A stretch of DNA of 64,000 nt from Sipunculus nudus (Eukaryota > Annelida > Sipuncula > Golfingiida > Sipunculidae): contig CM049318.1 in assembly GCA_026874595.1 (NCBI GenBank), positions 38,093,956-38,157,955 on the forward strand, in the 5' to 3' direction. The notes under the pieces were generated by a model. That model saw only the letters and a program-made list of their open reading frames with translations. It was not told the origin of the DNA and did no database searches. Below are positions 39,752 to 47,400 of the stretch, one piece after another. Every line of letters starts with the position of its first letter. Position 1 is the stretch's first letter. A program made the position numbers and the translations under genes.

Positions 39752-42700
39752 TAATCCAGTTTTGTATGACCTACCCTGGTACATGGCTTCTTGTTGCAGG
39801 CTTTGCCTCTCTGAAACTTGTTTTGCCATTTATCGTGAAGTTTAGAGAAATCAGGTATTGGCTGGGCCTTCCCTGCTGACACTGAAGGGGCAGAGTTCTC
39901 TTTATGAATGCTCCTGCAAAAAATTTTTTACATAATTACAGCTCAAAACTCCATATCTTAACTAAAAAAGATATCAAATTTCAAGCATTCAAATAACCTG
40001 TCAGAGTGAAACTAGAATATCAGCAGAAGATGAAAAAAGCCCTCAGCAAAAGGAACAGTGTTTATAGGTGGTAACAGTAACAAGTACAAAATATTTGTTC
40101 TCTAATGGATGTATATCTGTATATGTCTCAGTTATAAATTTAAACTGGAGAGGTTTGTACCATGTTTCATAACAATCCACCATATGCTTTTAGAAGATAT
40201 TCTGCTCACAAGGCCAAAGTTGAAAAATCCAATGAAAATTCATTAAAATCAGAAATTGTAGGTAGTGCCCCCAAATTTGTGCAGCAGGTACAGACCATCA
40301 GTCCCAATGATCACAGTAAGTTTTGTGAAAAATCCACCCAATGGTCTCTGAGAATTAAGCTTCCAAGGGTTTTTCTATATTCAGCTCTAAAACGTAGAAA
40401 ATAGGTCAAGGTCACCCATCTTCAAACTTGACTGAGATATTGTCGATATAAATCTTCACTGATGAAAAAAAATTCCCATGGTGAATCCTTTTAGACATAT
40501 CCTGCTCACAAGGCCAAAGTTTATAAATCCGATAAAAATTCATTAAAAATCAGAAATTGTAGGTGCGCCACCAAACTTGTGCAGCAGATAGAAATCATCA
40601 GTCCAAATTATCATAGTAAGTTTTGTGAAAATCCACCAAATGGTTCCTGAGAAATAAAATTCAAAGTGTTTTTCTATAATCAGCTCTAAAATGTAGAAAA
40701 ATAGGTCAAGGTCAGCCATTTTCAAACTTGACTGAGATTTCGTCGATATACATCTTCAGCAAAGAAATAAAATTCCTACGGTGAATCCTTTTAGAGATAT
40801 CCTGCTCATAAGGTAAAAGTTAACGGACGCCGGACCGACGGACAGCTTGGGTGACGACAATAGCCCATCAGCCTAAGGGCTGATGGCTAAAAAGTAACTG
40901 ATGGCATATGGATATTGTGGCTGGCTTAATGTTCGCAAAGGTTTCAAAATTTTGCAAAAATAATAACCTCAAAAGGGAAGTTATTATGAAAAGGGAAATT
41001 AATATTAAATTGAAACCTTAGTTAACAAGAAATGACTGGGAGCCTAAAGGCCATATTGGACTTCAGATTGGTCTGAAATCTATCATTGCAAATAATCTAA
41101 AAGGGACCACTCTTTAAAAATCACAGCAATATCTCAAAGGGTATTGGAGATAATAATACAAAGGGATTTAGGGATTTGATATTAGTCTGTCAGCAATATT
41201 CAATTTCTGATGTGTCTGAAATTGGATAGCCTACTCCTCTCATAGATCTTCAGAAACAGTTTTCATGGCATCTGGTTGAACAGGTCTTGACATGATGCAA
41301 ACCATGGGAATTCCAAGTTTGCTGCCTGCTTGCCATATTACATTGTTGATTGGTTTGAACATCAATATCACTTTTTTCTTTGGTTTCAATCTTAGGTAAA
41401 ATTTTACTTGAACATTTCTTGAGATAATGCATCAGGTTGTGAAAAAAAATTTTCAAGATTGCTTTCCTTGCCCTATTGCATTTCACATGGGTCTAAAATA
41501 TAATAGTGCACAATCTCTCATGGATGACAGATGTCAATCTTCAATAAAAATTTAAAAAGTTTATTGCTTAACTTCTCTTGAGATACTGCAAGTGAAAGGA
41601 ATTCCAAGATCAGTGCCTGGAAGCTATGGTGGATTTCAGACAGGTCAGAAATTTAATACACACATCCTCTCATGGGCATCAGTCTTTAATAAAATTTTCA
41701 TGGCAATTACTTGGAAGTTTCCTGAGATAATGCGAGTGAAAGAGTGTTTGGACGGACTGAAAAGATAGACTGATGGAAAAAACTGATTACTTTATGGCAC
41801 CAACCTGGGATGCCCAATCAATACTAGTGTACAGTTATTAATAATATACCCTCATTGGGCATTACATGTATCATTCATTTAAATGTACATAAATCATCAA
41901 AAGTTGAAAGTGTCTAGTGAGATTCATGCCATAAATGTAAGTTTGTCACCAATCTTCCAAAATATCTGTGAATTATGAAATTTCCTCCTCTGATCCACTT
42001 GTGGTAAAATAATTTGTGTTTAAAAATATAGGTTTTAGGAAACTGAGATTGCGTTTATGTATATTAACCATAGCTAAATTCTGAAGAGGGGAGATGGCAT
42101 AAATGTAACTTCCTCAATGTTAAACAAACAATGTTAATCATGCACTAGCTACTTCAATCATATATATGCATCTTCAATTTGTCAATGTTGCTTACACTTT
42201 AATTTTTGCTTCTTAAAATAAGTAAAATATACGGGATCATTCTGTTGTGCCCTTTTCATGGGATAAAAATGAAACCTCATGAATACACATCATTTTGCCA
42301 AAAATCAAATAAGGGCAAGATACTTTATTGACCAATATTCTTTGTAAGTTTCACAAAGTTCCATGAAATTTCTGGTAAGTTATTGTGGTGAAACCAAAGG
42401 TTATGTACAGATACTGCCCATACAATGATAAGACTAAGAGACTGGTGTATAAAAAGTGACAAGTTAAAATTCAATTAAACTTTGTACAGGTAGATACTGT
42501 AGCAAAGGAAGGTTGATAACATCTTTTTGTCTTGATCCCTAATGGTTCACATATTTTCTTCATGAGGCAAAGAAACATTATTTCCTACATCATGGAGGTA
42601 TACACAAAAAAAACCTAGGAAAAAAACAATCAACTTGTGTGACATAGATGTGGTCAGATGTATACCGCGTGTGCTCACAACAACTGAGGTCAAGGTTAAA

Positions 42701-44390
42701 TCAAATGATTTACATGTATAATAATGGTATTGGGCCTTGTTCCTATTGCTTAAAAACAAAGGTGTAACCCATGTGTTGCTTTATGTGCGTCACAAAGCTT
42801 TGCTTTTTTTAATAAACAAAAACAAGGTATATTACTTGCAGCTTTATTACTTTAAACCTAAAATACAGGTAGTCAACAATCGACTATGTGTATCCGCCAT
42901 ATCAAAGAGGCATGGGTAAAGTATGGGTAAAGTAAGGCATGGAATGTTTCTTAAATGACATGAATCCAAATTTGTGGCATCAGTGATGGCAACTAAACTC
43001 CTCATATATGTGCAATTTTCAGCAAAAAAGATCTAAAGATGGATGCACCAAGCAAAATTTCAGGCCAAGACAACAATCCACTACTGAGAAAAAGTGCATC
43101 AATGTATTCTATAATAACAGAACAGCAACTGGCCCCACCTTCTGGTCTACAACAAAGCTAACCAAGACTGATAAACATGCCAAAATTTCAGGCTGATACA
43201 TCCATCCACTCCTCAGATATGAGTGATTTTTACACAAAGCAAACTGATAGATAGATGCCACGCAAAAACAATTGCAGATGGCTCCACCAGTCTTGAATAC
43301 AAGATGGAGGTATCAATGATCAATACGACGAATCACTCCTGAGAAAAGGGCATTAATGTATTCTATGAAAATAGGAAGTTAGGTGGTGCCACCTGTCTGG
43401 TATGTAAGAAAACTTTCCAAGACGGATGGACATGCCAAATTTCAGACCAATTCATTGAACCACTCCTGAGATATGAGCAATTTTCACCCCAAAGCAAACA
43501 CACAGATGGACACCATGCAAAAACATGCACAATTTTAGGCCATTATGGCAAATCACTCCTGAGAAAAAGGGCATTAATTTATACTATAATAACAGGAGTT
43601 AGGTGGTGCCACCTGTCATCTACAAGAAATCTCTCCAAGATGGATGTACCTACCAAATTCCAGACCATACATTGAAGCACTACTGAGATATGAGCAATTT
43701 TCACTTAAAGCAAATGTATGGATGGATGCCACATGAAAACAATTGCAGGCAGCGCCACCAGTCTTGGATACGAGGTGGAGGTATGCAAGATCTATGGACA
43801 TGAACAATGTCAGCCCAATACGTTGAACCAATCAATCAGATGAATATACAGAAAACACATGGATGGACATTGTGCAAAAGCCTTCGTAGGTGGTGCCACC
43901 AGTGTCAAGTAAGATGGAGAGATCTAACATGTACTGACATGCACAATTTCAGCTCAATACATTGAACCACTCCTCAGATATGGGCTGTTATCAAAAAGAC
44001 ACCGAGATTCACACTGCAACAATAAGGACTGCAGGTGACACCACCAGTCTTTGTTAGGCACAACTACATAAGTGAGTGAATAACTATGCTGGGTTTCGGA
44101 AAGATCAGTCCTAGGGTCTCAGAGGAGTTCTCAAGAAACAATGTGGTGTTGGCAGCAGAACTCGGTCAAAAACATTGTATCCACAAAACTTTGTTTTGGC
44201 AGATACAACAATTATATAAAAATATATGTATTAGGAATATTCTGACTTGCAGTCTGGCACAAATGTATAAATCATAATGTTCACATTTCCAAAGGTTGGG
44301 ACATACAAAATCCTTTAAAGTTTATTTAATAAAATGAATTATTCCCACTGACACTTACTTTTTTGACCGCAGATTTTTTGTGGAAGACAT
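20488..44390 (-). CDS. TROAP: Tastin (TROAP) homologue, complete, 773 residues in 12 coding exons
   Basis: Minus-strand coding segments 44359-44390, 39775-39913, 39094-39155, 36814-36854, 36073-36239, 31411-31564, 25558-25664, 24741-24797, 23874-23918, 22834-22923, 20882-22288 and 20488-20508 total 2322 nt in unbroken phase. Human tastin is about 778 residues. Recognisable blocks, in tastin order: DIEFKSDASALKSIL (92-106), AQRVP (254-258), a predicted coiled coil around 557-592, VCTNPVASILEF (752-763) and the terminal HFVPIA. Between them the protein is basic and Ser/Pro-rich, with many SP/TP sites. KEN boxes at 15-17 and 499-501 suggest APC/C control. Human tastin organises spindle poles and centrosomes and binds trophinin and bystin; the spindle role is the more likely one here. 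The start is the first ATG of exon 2: the frame upstream of it carries a stop. Confidence 0.82.
20882..22288 (-). CDS. TROAP: Tastin exon 12, main body
   Basis: A 1407-nt exon, acceptor TTTTTTGTAG, donor ATG/GTGAGT, open throughout (residues 299-767). It starts with EIDEFEKQVMEDLLKLEEEE, then a long basic Ser/Pro/Thr-rich region. KEN lies at 499-501 within FEKENLSPFK. The segment ILAMLESIQKEQERLAKIK is helical and likely coiled. It ends with SFFTCKQQ and VCTNPVASILEFGDDM. Confidence 0.88.
22430..22992 (-). repeat. Degenerate duplications of tastin exon 11
   Basis: On the gene strand, 22992-22960 repeats the start of exon 11 (GAACCTGTAAGGGAG against GATCCTGTGAGGAAG, both ending CAGGAT). The stretches at 22625-22598 (CTGGAATCTGAAAATAATAA) and 22485-22430 (GTTGGCCAGCAAACC) echo its middle and end. 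Only the first is in frame and preceded by a clean acceptor. Confidence 0.6.
22834..22923 (-). CDS. TROAP: Tastin exon 11
   Basis: Acceptor GTTTTCAG, donor AAG/GTATGT. Thirty codons starting DPVRKSLNFQDCEE. A second acceptor at 22992 (TTTCTAG) would add 23 in-frame codons that largely duplicate the start of this exon. Confidence 0.66.
23686..23808 (-). mobile_element. SINE copy S2, 3'-truncated
   Basis: Reverse complement of the first half of S1: CTTCTGTGGTCATTGGTCTC, then GTGAGATATTTTACAATCGG and TTAATTGGAAGGCTGTGCCC. It lies between tastin exons 10 and 11, about 65 bp from the donor of exon 10. Confidence 0.7.
23874..23918 (-). CDS. TROAP: Tastin exon 10, AQRVP block
   Basis: Acceptor TTTATCAG, donor GAG/GTAGGT. 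Fifteen codons: AQRVPAQPTVNEVSE. AQRVP recalls a short block in human tastin. Confidence 0.66.
24741..24797 (-). CDS. TROAP: Tastin exon 9
   Basis: Acceptor TGGTTTTAG, donor GTG/GTAGGT. It has exactly 19 codons: PMRIPSYTPSKSPATRTPV, with repeated S/T-P sites. Confidence 0.66.
25558..25664 (-). CDS. TROAP: Tastin exon 8
   Basis: Acceptor ACCCATAG, donor AAG/GTGCAG (weak). Residues 200-234 include MSRQRGSIYLKPASSFVCK. Phase fits both sides. Confidence 0.66.
26676..27161. mobile_element. hAT-like MITE M1
   Basis: The inverted ends are CAGGTCTAGGGTGAGTACA and, read inward from the right, CAGGATAGGGGTCAGTAAA. The flanks ACACAGAG and ACGCAGAC match at 6 of 8 positions, a possible 8-bp target duplication. 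The interior is rich in AAGTACTTGAGTAC-type palindromes. Non-coding. Confidence 0.55.
27187..30036 (+). mobile_element. T-family inverted-repeat transposon, copy T1 (2850 bp, non-autonomous)
   Basis: The ends GGGTCATTCCACAGTAAA and GGGTCATTCCGCAGTAAA (right end read inward) form an 18-bp terminal inverted repeat with one mismatch. ATCT flanks both sides, a 4-bp target duplication. It is almost identical to 45757-48615. The motif TGTGACGGAGTTGAC and its variants recur at 27379 (inverted), 27735, 29262-29304 (three copies, one inverted), 29444 and 29634. No transposase frame is visible, so it probably moves in trans. The superfamily is unresolved; the 4-bp duplication excludes Tc1/mariner and hAT. 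It is in the tastin intron between exons 7 and 8. Confidence 0.88.
30340..30440 (-). mobile_element. Decayed SINE fragment S3
   Basis: Phrases AAAGCCTTCCTGTTAAGCCT, TCTGGGAGGGGGCT and AAAAGTCTCACTGA follow S1/S2 in order on the minus strand. The upstream 30288-30330 (GGTCCTTGGTGTATAATC) also parallels S4. Confidence 0.5.
30469..30924. mobile_element. hAT-like MITE M2 (456 bp)
   Basis: The inverted ends share GTGATGTAGTCAAGTCCAGAC on the left and GTGATGGAAGACTCAAGTC on the right, read inward. The flanks TTATCTAA and TTATCTGA (7 of 8) look like an 8-bp target duplication. The interior is built of many GAGTCC/GGACTC hexamers. Confidence 0.65.
30981..31410 (-). repeat. TROAP: 86-bp tandem repeat copied from exon 7 plus its splice donor (five extra units)
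   Basis: On the gene strand each unit has 57 nt resembling the end of exon 7 and 29 nt of intron start. The 57-nt parts are 31325-31381, 31239-31295, 31153-31209, 31067-31123 and 30981-31037. All five are open in the exon's frame (phase 1 in, phase 1 out). Four of five begin after an AG; four of five end at GTGAGT and one at GTTAGT. Reading straight through from exon 7 meets TGA at once. They are a minisatellite of exon origin that could supply 19-residue cassette exons. Confidence 0.85.
31411..31564 (-). CDS. TROAP: Tastin exon 7
   Basis: Acceptor TTAATAG, donor ACG/GTGAGT. Residues 148-198 include EMRRSLFCKQGPRESQY and a Ser/Pro tail (AGPAAKPSTPN). The last 65 nt and the donor are the template for the 86-bp tandem repeat downstream at 30981-31410. 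Confidence 0.72.
32333..35723 (+). mobile_element. X-family tandem-core element, copy X2 (host of Z1)
   Basis: The 5' end is CAAGTGACCCATGGGTCATG followed by GCTCAGCTGAC. Six core units of 335-345 bp are marked by CCACCAGTCTGCAG near 33675, 34020, 34364, 34700, 35036 and 35377. The tail is GACGGACAGACGGACAGACG, then a hairpin TAGCTCAG...CAGCTGAGCTA ending at 35723. A Z element interrupts the 5' part. The layout fits Helentron-associated or pearl elements. It is in the tastin intron between exons 6 and 7. Confidence 0.8.
32526..33657 (+). mobile_element. Z-family tandem-core element Z1, nested in X2
   Basis: Inverted ends TGTATCTGCCAAAAT (32546) and GTTTTGGCGGATACA (ending 33657). Core units of about 265-290 bp contain TAGGTGGCGCCACCTGTC, GATCGGTCAAACGGTTCC and GAGATATGAG. 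The right flank AAAATACAGGTGGCTCC resumes X sequence as in X3 at 49158, showing that Z1 landed inside X2. Confidence 0.75.
35724..36072. other. Tastin intron 6 remainder
   Basis: Between the X2 hairpin and the exon 6 donor. AT-rich; no exon or repeat copy recognised. Confidence 0.4.
36073..36239 (-). CDS. TROAP: Tastin exon 6, IEF..D..AL..IL block
   Basis: Acceptor CATTTCAG, donor ACT/GTAAGA. Residues 93-147 contain IEFKSDASALKSIL followed by GVSFASV, which matches the most distinctive N-terminal block I know from vertebrate tastin. Confidence 0.8.
36814..36854 (-). CDS. TROAP: Tastin exon 5
   Basis: A 41-nt exon with acceptor ATTTCAG and donor CAG/GTATTT. It encodes AQAEESLLTDDQA (79-91). 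Phase 2-in and 1-out match both neighbours. Confidence 0.62.
37540..38035 (+). repeat. Dispersed repeat W, copy 2
   Basis: About three diverged units with CATTAAATATG, AGTTATCACAGCAAC and ATGAGTTT. The tail GGTTAAAGGATGGACAGTGG and GGTATACCATAATACTCC match W1. Between tastin exons 4 and 5. Confidence 0.6.
38036..39093. other. Tastin intron 4 remainder
   Basis: No exon supported. 38041-38110 repeats wording common in mollusc repeat tails (CATAACCCC, GAGACCTGGGACAG) but has no second copy here. Confidence 0.3.
39094..39155 (-). CDS. TROAP: Tastin exon 4
   Basis: Acceptor TCTTTTAG, donor AGT/GTAAGA. It encodes VQEFKLTSASSVVKKK and a basic tail (residues 58-77); the F.LT element continues the motif begun in exon 3. 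Confidence 0.68.
39708..39750 (+). repeat. (AT)n microsatellite next to tastin exon 3 donor
   Basis: An AT run of about 33 bp followed by ACACATATAC, ending about 25 bp from the exon 3 donor. Confidence 0.95.
39775..39913 (-). CDS. TROAP: Tastin exon 3, KEN box and DF.KLH..W motif
   Basis: Acceptor TTTTTTGCAG, donor AGG/GTAGGT. Residues 12-57 include KEN at 15-17 and the basic amphipathic stretch 32-57, which starts DFSKLHDKWQ and ends KKPCTR. It resembles short microtubule or spindle-binding linear motifs in this family. Confidence 0.75.
40145..40895 (+). mobile_element. C-family tandem-core element with perfect terminal hairpin
   Basis: Two units of about 345 bp (each with TTTTAGA.ATATCCTGCTCA, AAATTGTAGG, GTGCAGCAG, GGTCAAGGTCA) precede the tail TAACGGACGCCGGACCGACG. 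A hairpin follows with arms AGCCCATCAGCC and GGCTGATGGCT around TAAG (40860-40890). It is in the tastin intron between exons 2 and 3. Confidence 0.75.
41035..41815 (+). repeat. Dispersed repeat V
   Basis: About three diverged units with GGCCATATTGGA.TTC, GGTCTGAAAT and AAAAGGGACCA. A related piece lies at 57885-58215. It ends with TTGGACGGACTGAAAAGATAG. Confidence 0.55.
42235..42455 (+). repeat. Dispersed repeat W, copy 3 (short)
   Basis: It shares GTAAGTTATTGTGG.GA and the terminal GGTGTATAAAAA with W2. Confidence 0.5.
42868..44207 (+). mobile_element. Z-family tandem-core element Z2
   Basis: The left end TGTATCCGCCAT and right end GTTTTGGCAGATACA match Z1. Core units of about 210-290 bp carry TAGGTGGTGCCACCTGTC and GAGATATGAGCAATTTTCAC, and the 3' region GAACTCGGTCAAAAACATTG is also shared. 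It ends 151 bp before the tastin exon 2 donor. Confidence 0.72.
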
Positions 44391-44411
44391 TGTTCTTGGC
44401 TGGTTACGAGT
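44359..44411 (-). CDS. TROAP: Tastin exon 2, start codon
   Basis: The acceptor TTTTCAG and donor GTAAGT bound a 53-nt exon. The ATG at 44390-44388 has a fair Kozak context (AACAATGT). It encodes MSSTKNLRSK and ends two bases into a Lys codon. The first 21 nt are 5'UTR. Confidence 0.7.
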
Positions 44412-44490
44412 CTGAAAACAAGTCCAAATAAGCATGTAAGTAAATATATGATGATTAACATATATTTTAAATACAAAATAAGAACACAGA

Positions 44491-47400
44491 CTAGATGTGT
44501 CGGAACGACACAAATGCCCCCGCCTGGAGCAAATTAGAAACTTTTTGAAAAATTTTTTAAGTTCAGGAGGTGTCGTATGGTCAAAAGTAGGTCAACAAGG
44601 GCAAAATGCAAACTCGATCTGTAACAGGTCATTATCAAGCATCACACCAAAAATCAGGCCAGTATCTACAGGCATTGAGAAAAAAAGTCCATACGTGTGC
44701 ATTTTCCATAAAAATTTCTGCCTTTTCCCGAAATTTTCTATGTTTAGGAGCCGTAAAACAATCAAAAGTAGGTCAACCGGGATGAAACGCGAACTCGATC
44801 TGTAACTGTCATTATCTGCCCACACAAAAAATCAGGGTGGCATCTGCAGGCATTGAGGAAAAAAAGTCAGTACATATACATTTGTTATGAAAATTTCTAT
44901 TTTTCATGAAACTTTCTATGTTCAGGAACAGTCAAATGGTCAAAAGTAGGTCAACTGGAACAAAACAAGACCTCGATCTGTAACTGGTCATTATCTGCCT
45001 ACACACCAAAAATCAGGCCCGTTTCTGCAGGGAAGGCGAAAAAAGTCCGTACATGTGCACTTTTTTATTAAATTTTCAATGTTAGAGCACCATCAAACGG
45101 TCAAAAGTAGGTCAACTGGGACAAAACGTGAACTTGATCTGTAACTGGCCATTATCTGCCCACACACCAAAAAAAGGCCAATATCTGCAGGTATTGCGAA
45201 AAAAAGTCTGTATATGTGTATTTGTCATGAAAGTTCATATTTTTCATGAAATTTTTTATGTTCAGGAGCCGTAAAACGGTCAAAAATAGGTCAACCGGGG
45301 CAAAACGCTAACTCCATCTGTAACTGGTCTATATCTGCCCACACACCAAAAATCAGGCCAATATCTGCAGGCACTGAGAAAAAAAGTCTGTACATGTGTA
45401 TTTGCCATGAAGGTTCATATTTTTCATGAAATTTTATATGTTCAGGAGCCATAAAACGGTCAAAAATAGGTCAACCGGGACGAAACGCTAACTTGATCTG
45501 TAACTGGTCTATATCTGCCCACACACCAAAAATCAGGCCAATATCTGCAGGCATTGCGAAAAAAAGTCTGTACATGTGTATTTGCCATGAAAATTCATAT
45601 TTTTCATGAAATTTTCTAAGTTAACGAGGCATAAAACGTTCAAAAGTAGGTCAACCAGGATGAAACGCGAACTGGATTTGTAACTGGTCATTATCTGCCC
45701 ACACACAAAAAAATCAGGCCAATATCTGCAGGCATTGCGAAAAAAAATCCGTACATGGGTCATTCCACAGTAAATTGGGCAAATTGGTGATACTGCTTGG
45801 TCAAAATATTTTTTTGTCATATCTGGCTTAAATTTGTAGCACATGTAGGCAGAGATGTCTAGTTTCACTAACACATAAAAGCCAAGCTTAAAAAGCAAAG
45901 TCCTTTTTGAAAATAACAAGCATCCAAAGCTCAGTAAAACACTTTTTCAACTTCCTCACAGTCATGATAATTGATCTGAAACACAAAATTTAAGGAGATG
46001 ACACCATTTTAATAATACAAGACAATGGCATAATATCATTCCCCCCTTGGAAAATTAAATAAAACTTTGCCTAATGAATTAGACCAATGTATATACAAAA
46101 AATGTTAAGAAAATTGCAAACTTTATCAAAAACTATTTTTTTCTTTAATTCTTTTTCTTAGGTAAAGACAATTATTCTAATAAAAATAGATTAAATCATC
46201 ATTAGATAAATCAAGATTTCCTTTATTTACATTTATAACAGAAAAATCTGTGTAGTTAAATGATTCCCTTGATAATATTTAGCTGGCAAAGACCATGAGT
46301 ATTTGTGACGGAGTTGACAGAACAGGCTTTTGATCGGTATACTCTAACATATGACTTTATAAATCTCTTAATTATTTTCATGCACAAGTCTTCTATGATC
46401 AAATATTTCCTTATATGGTATTTAATTTTTTTTATTGACCAGCACTTGATTGTGTCACATAAATTGGCTCATATTTAAGTTCTGGCTGACAGAGGAAAAT
46501 CTGTTGTCGCATAACTAAATATTTCTCTGCAAACTTATGAAAACAACTTGACTGTATGTTTAAAATATTTAAAGTATACAGCACAGGTAATTCAAAATGA
46601 TAAGACATCCTACAGTTGATTTAAATTTCCTTTTCCTTGTCAGTTTTGGGGTCTGTAGATGTCTCGAAATATTTTAAAGGCCATTGAAATCTCTGGGGGG
46701 GGGGGGGGGGCGAGACAGGGTAAAAGACCTTAAGATGAGATGGGGCTGCTCTTTGTAAGGGTTGTTAGATTCAGTTTTGCCTTCTTTTTGCTGACCACTA
46801 GAGGACTGGAACTGTCCATCAGCTGCCAAATATGCCAAAGTGATGCAAGAAGTTGCTATTATTCATCATCCTAACTAGATAATATATCAAACAAGATTGG
46901 CACTGTTGACTCTGGATGTTTCAACAACAGAGTTACAGGTAGTGCAAAAGATTCTGTTTGTACTCAATTACCAGTTCAAAAGTGGAAAACTATTTAGACC
47001 AAATTAACAGTTACATTAAACAATGAAACAGGTTTCACAGAAACTGGAGAACAATACCAGGTGTCATGGAGTCATCTTCATCAGTGTCTGCATTTGCAAG
47101 AAAGATTCTGTTATTATGTTGCCACTGTCTTTTGTGGGAACCAGAAGCAGCATGTTAGCAGGAAAAGAGGAATTGACACCATTTGTTTTTATTTTTTTTT
47201 ATTTTATGCAGCATGTCTACAATCAAGTGTTATACAATGTACATATGAATAATTAAATCATATTAGGTTCCACAGAGAAAAATATATTATAGCACAATAA
47301 TTGACCAAGTCTGCTGCAACATGCTTAGGTTTTCCTGCTGGGACAGGATGTATTAAATGCTGGCAAAATCTGGCAAATGTATTCTAAATGACTTTGGATA

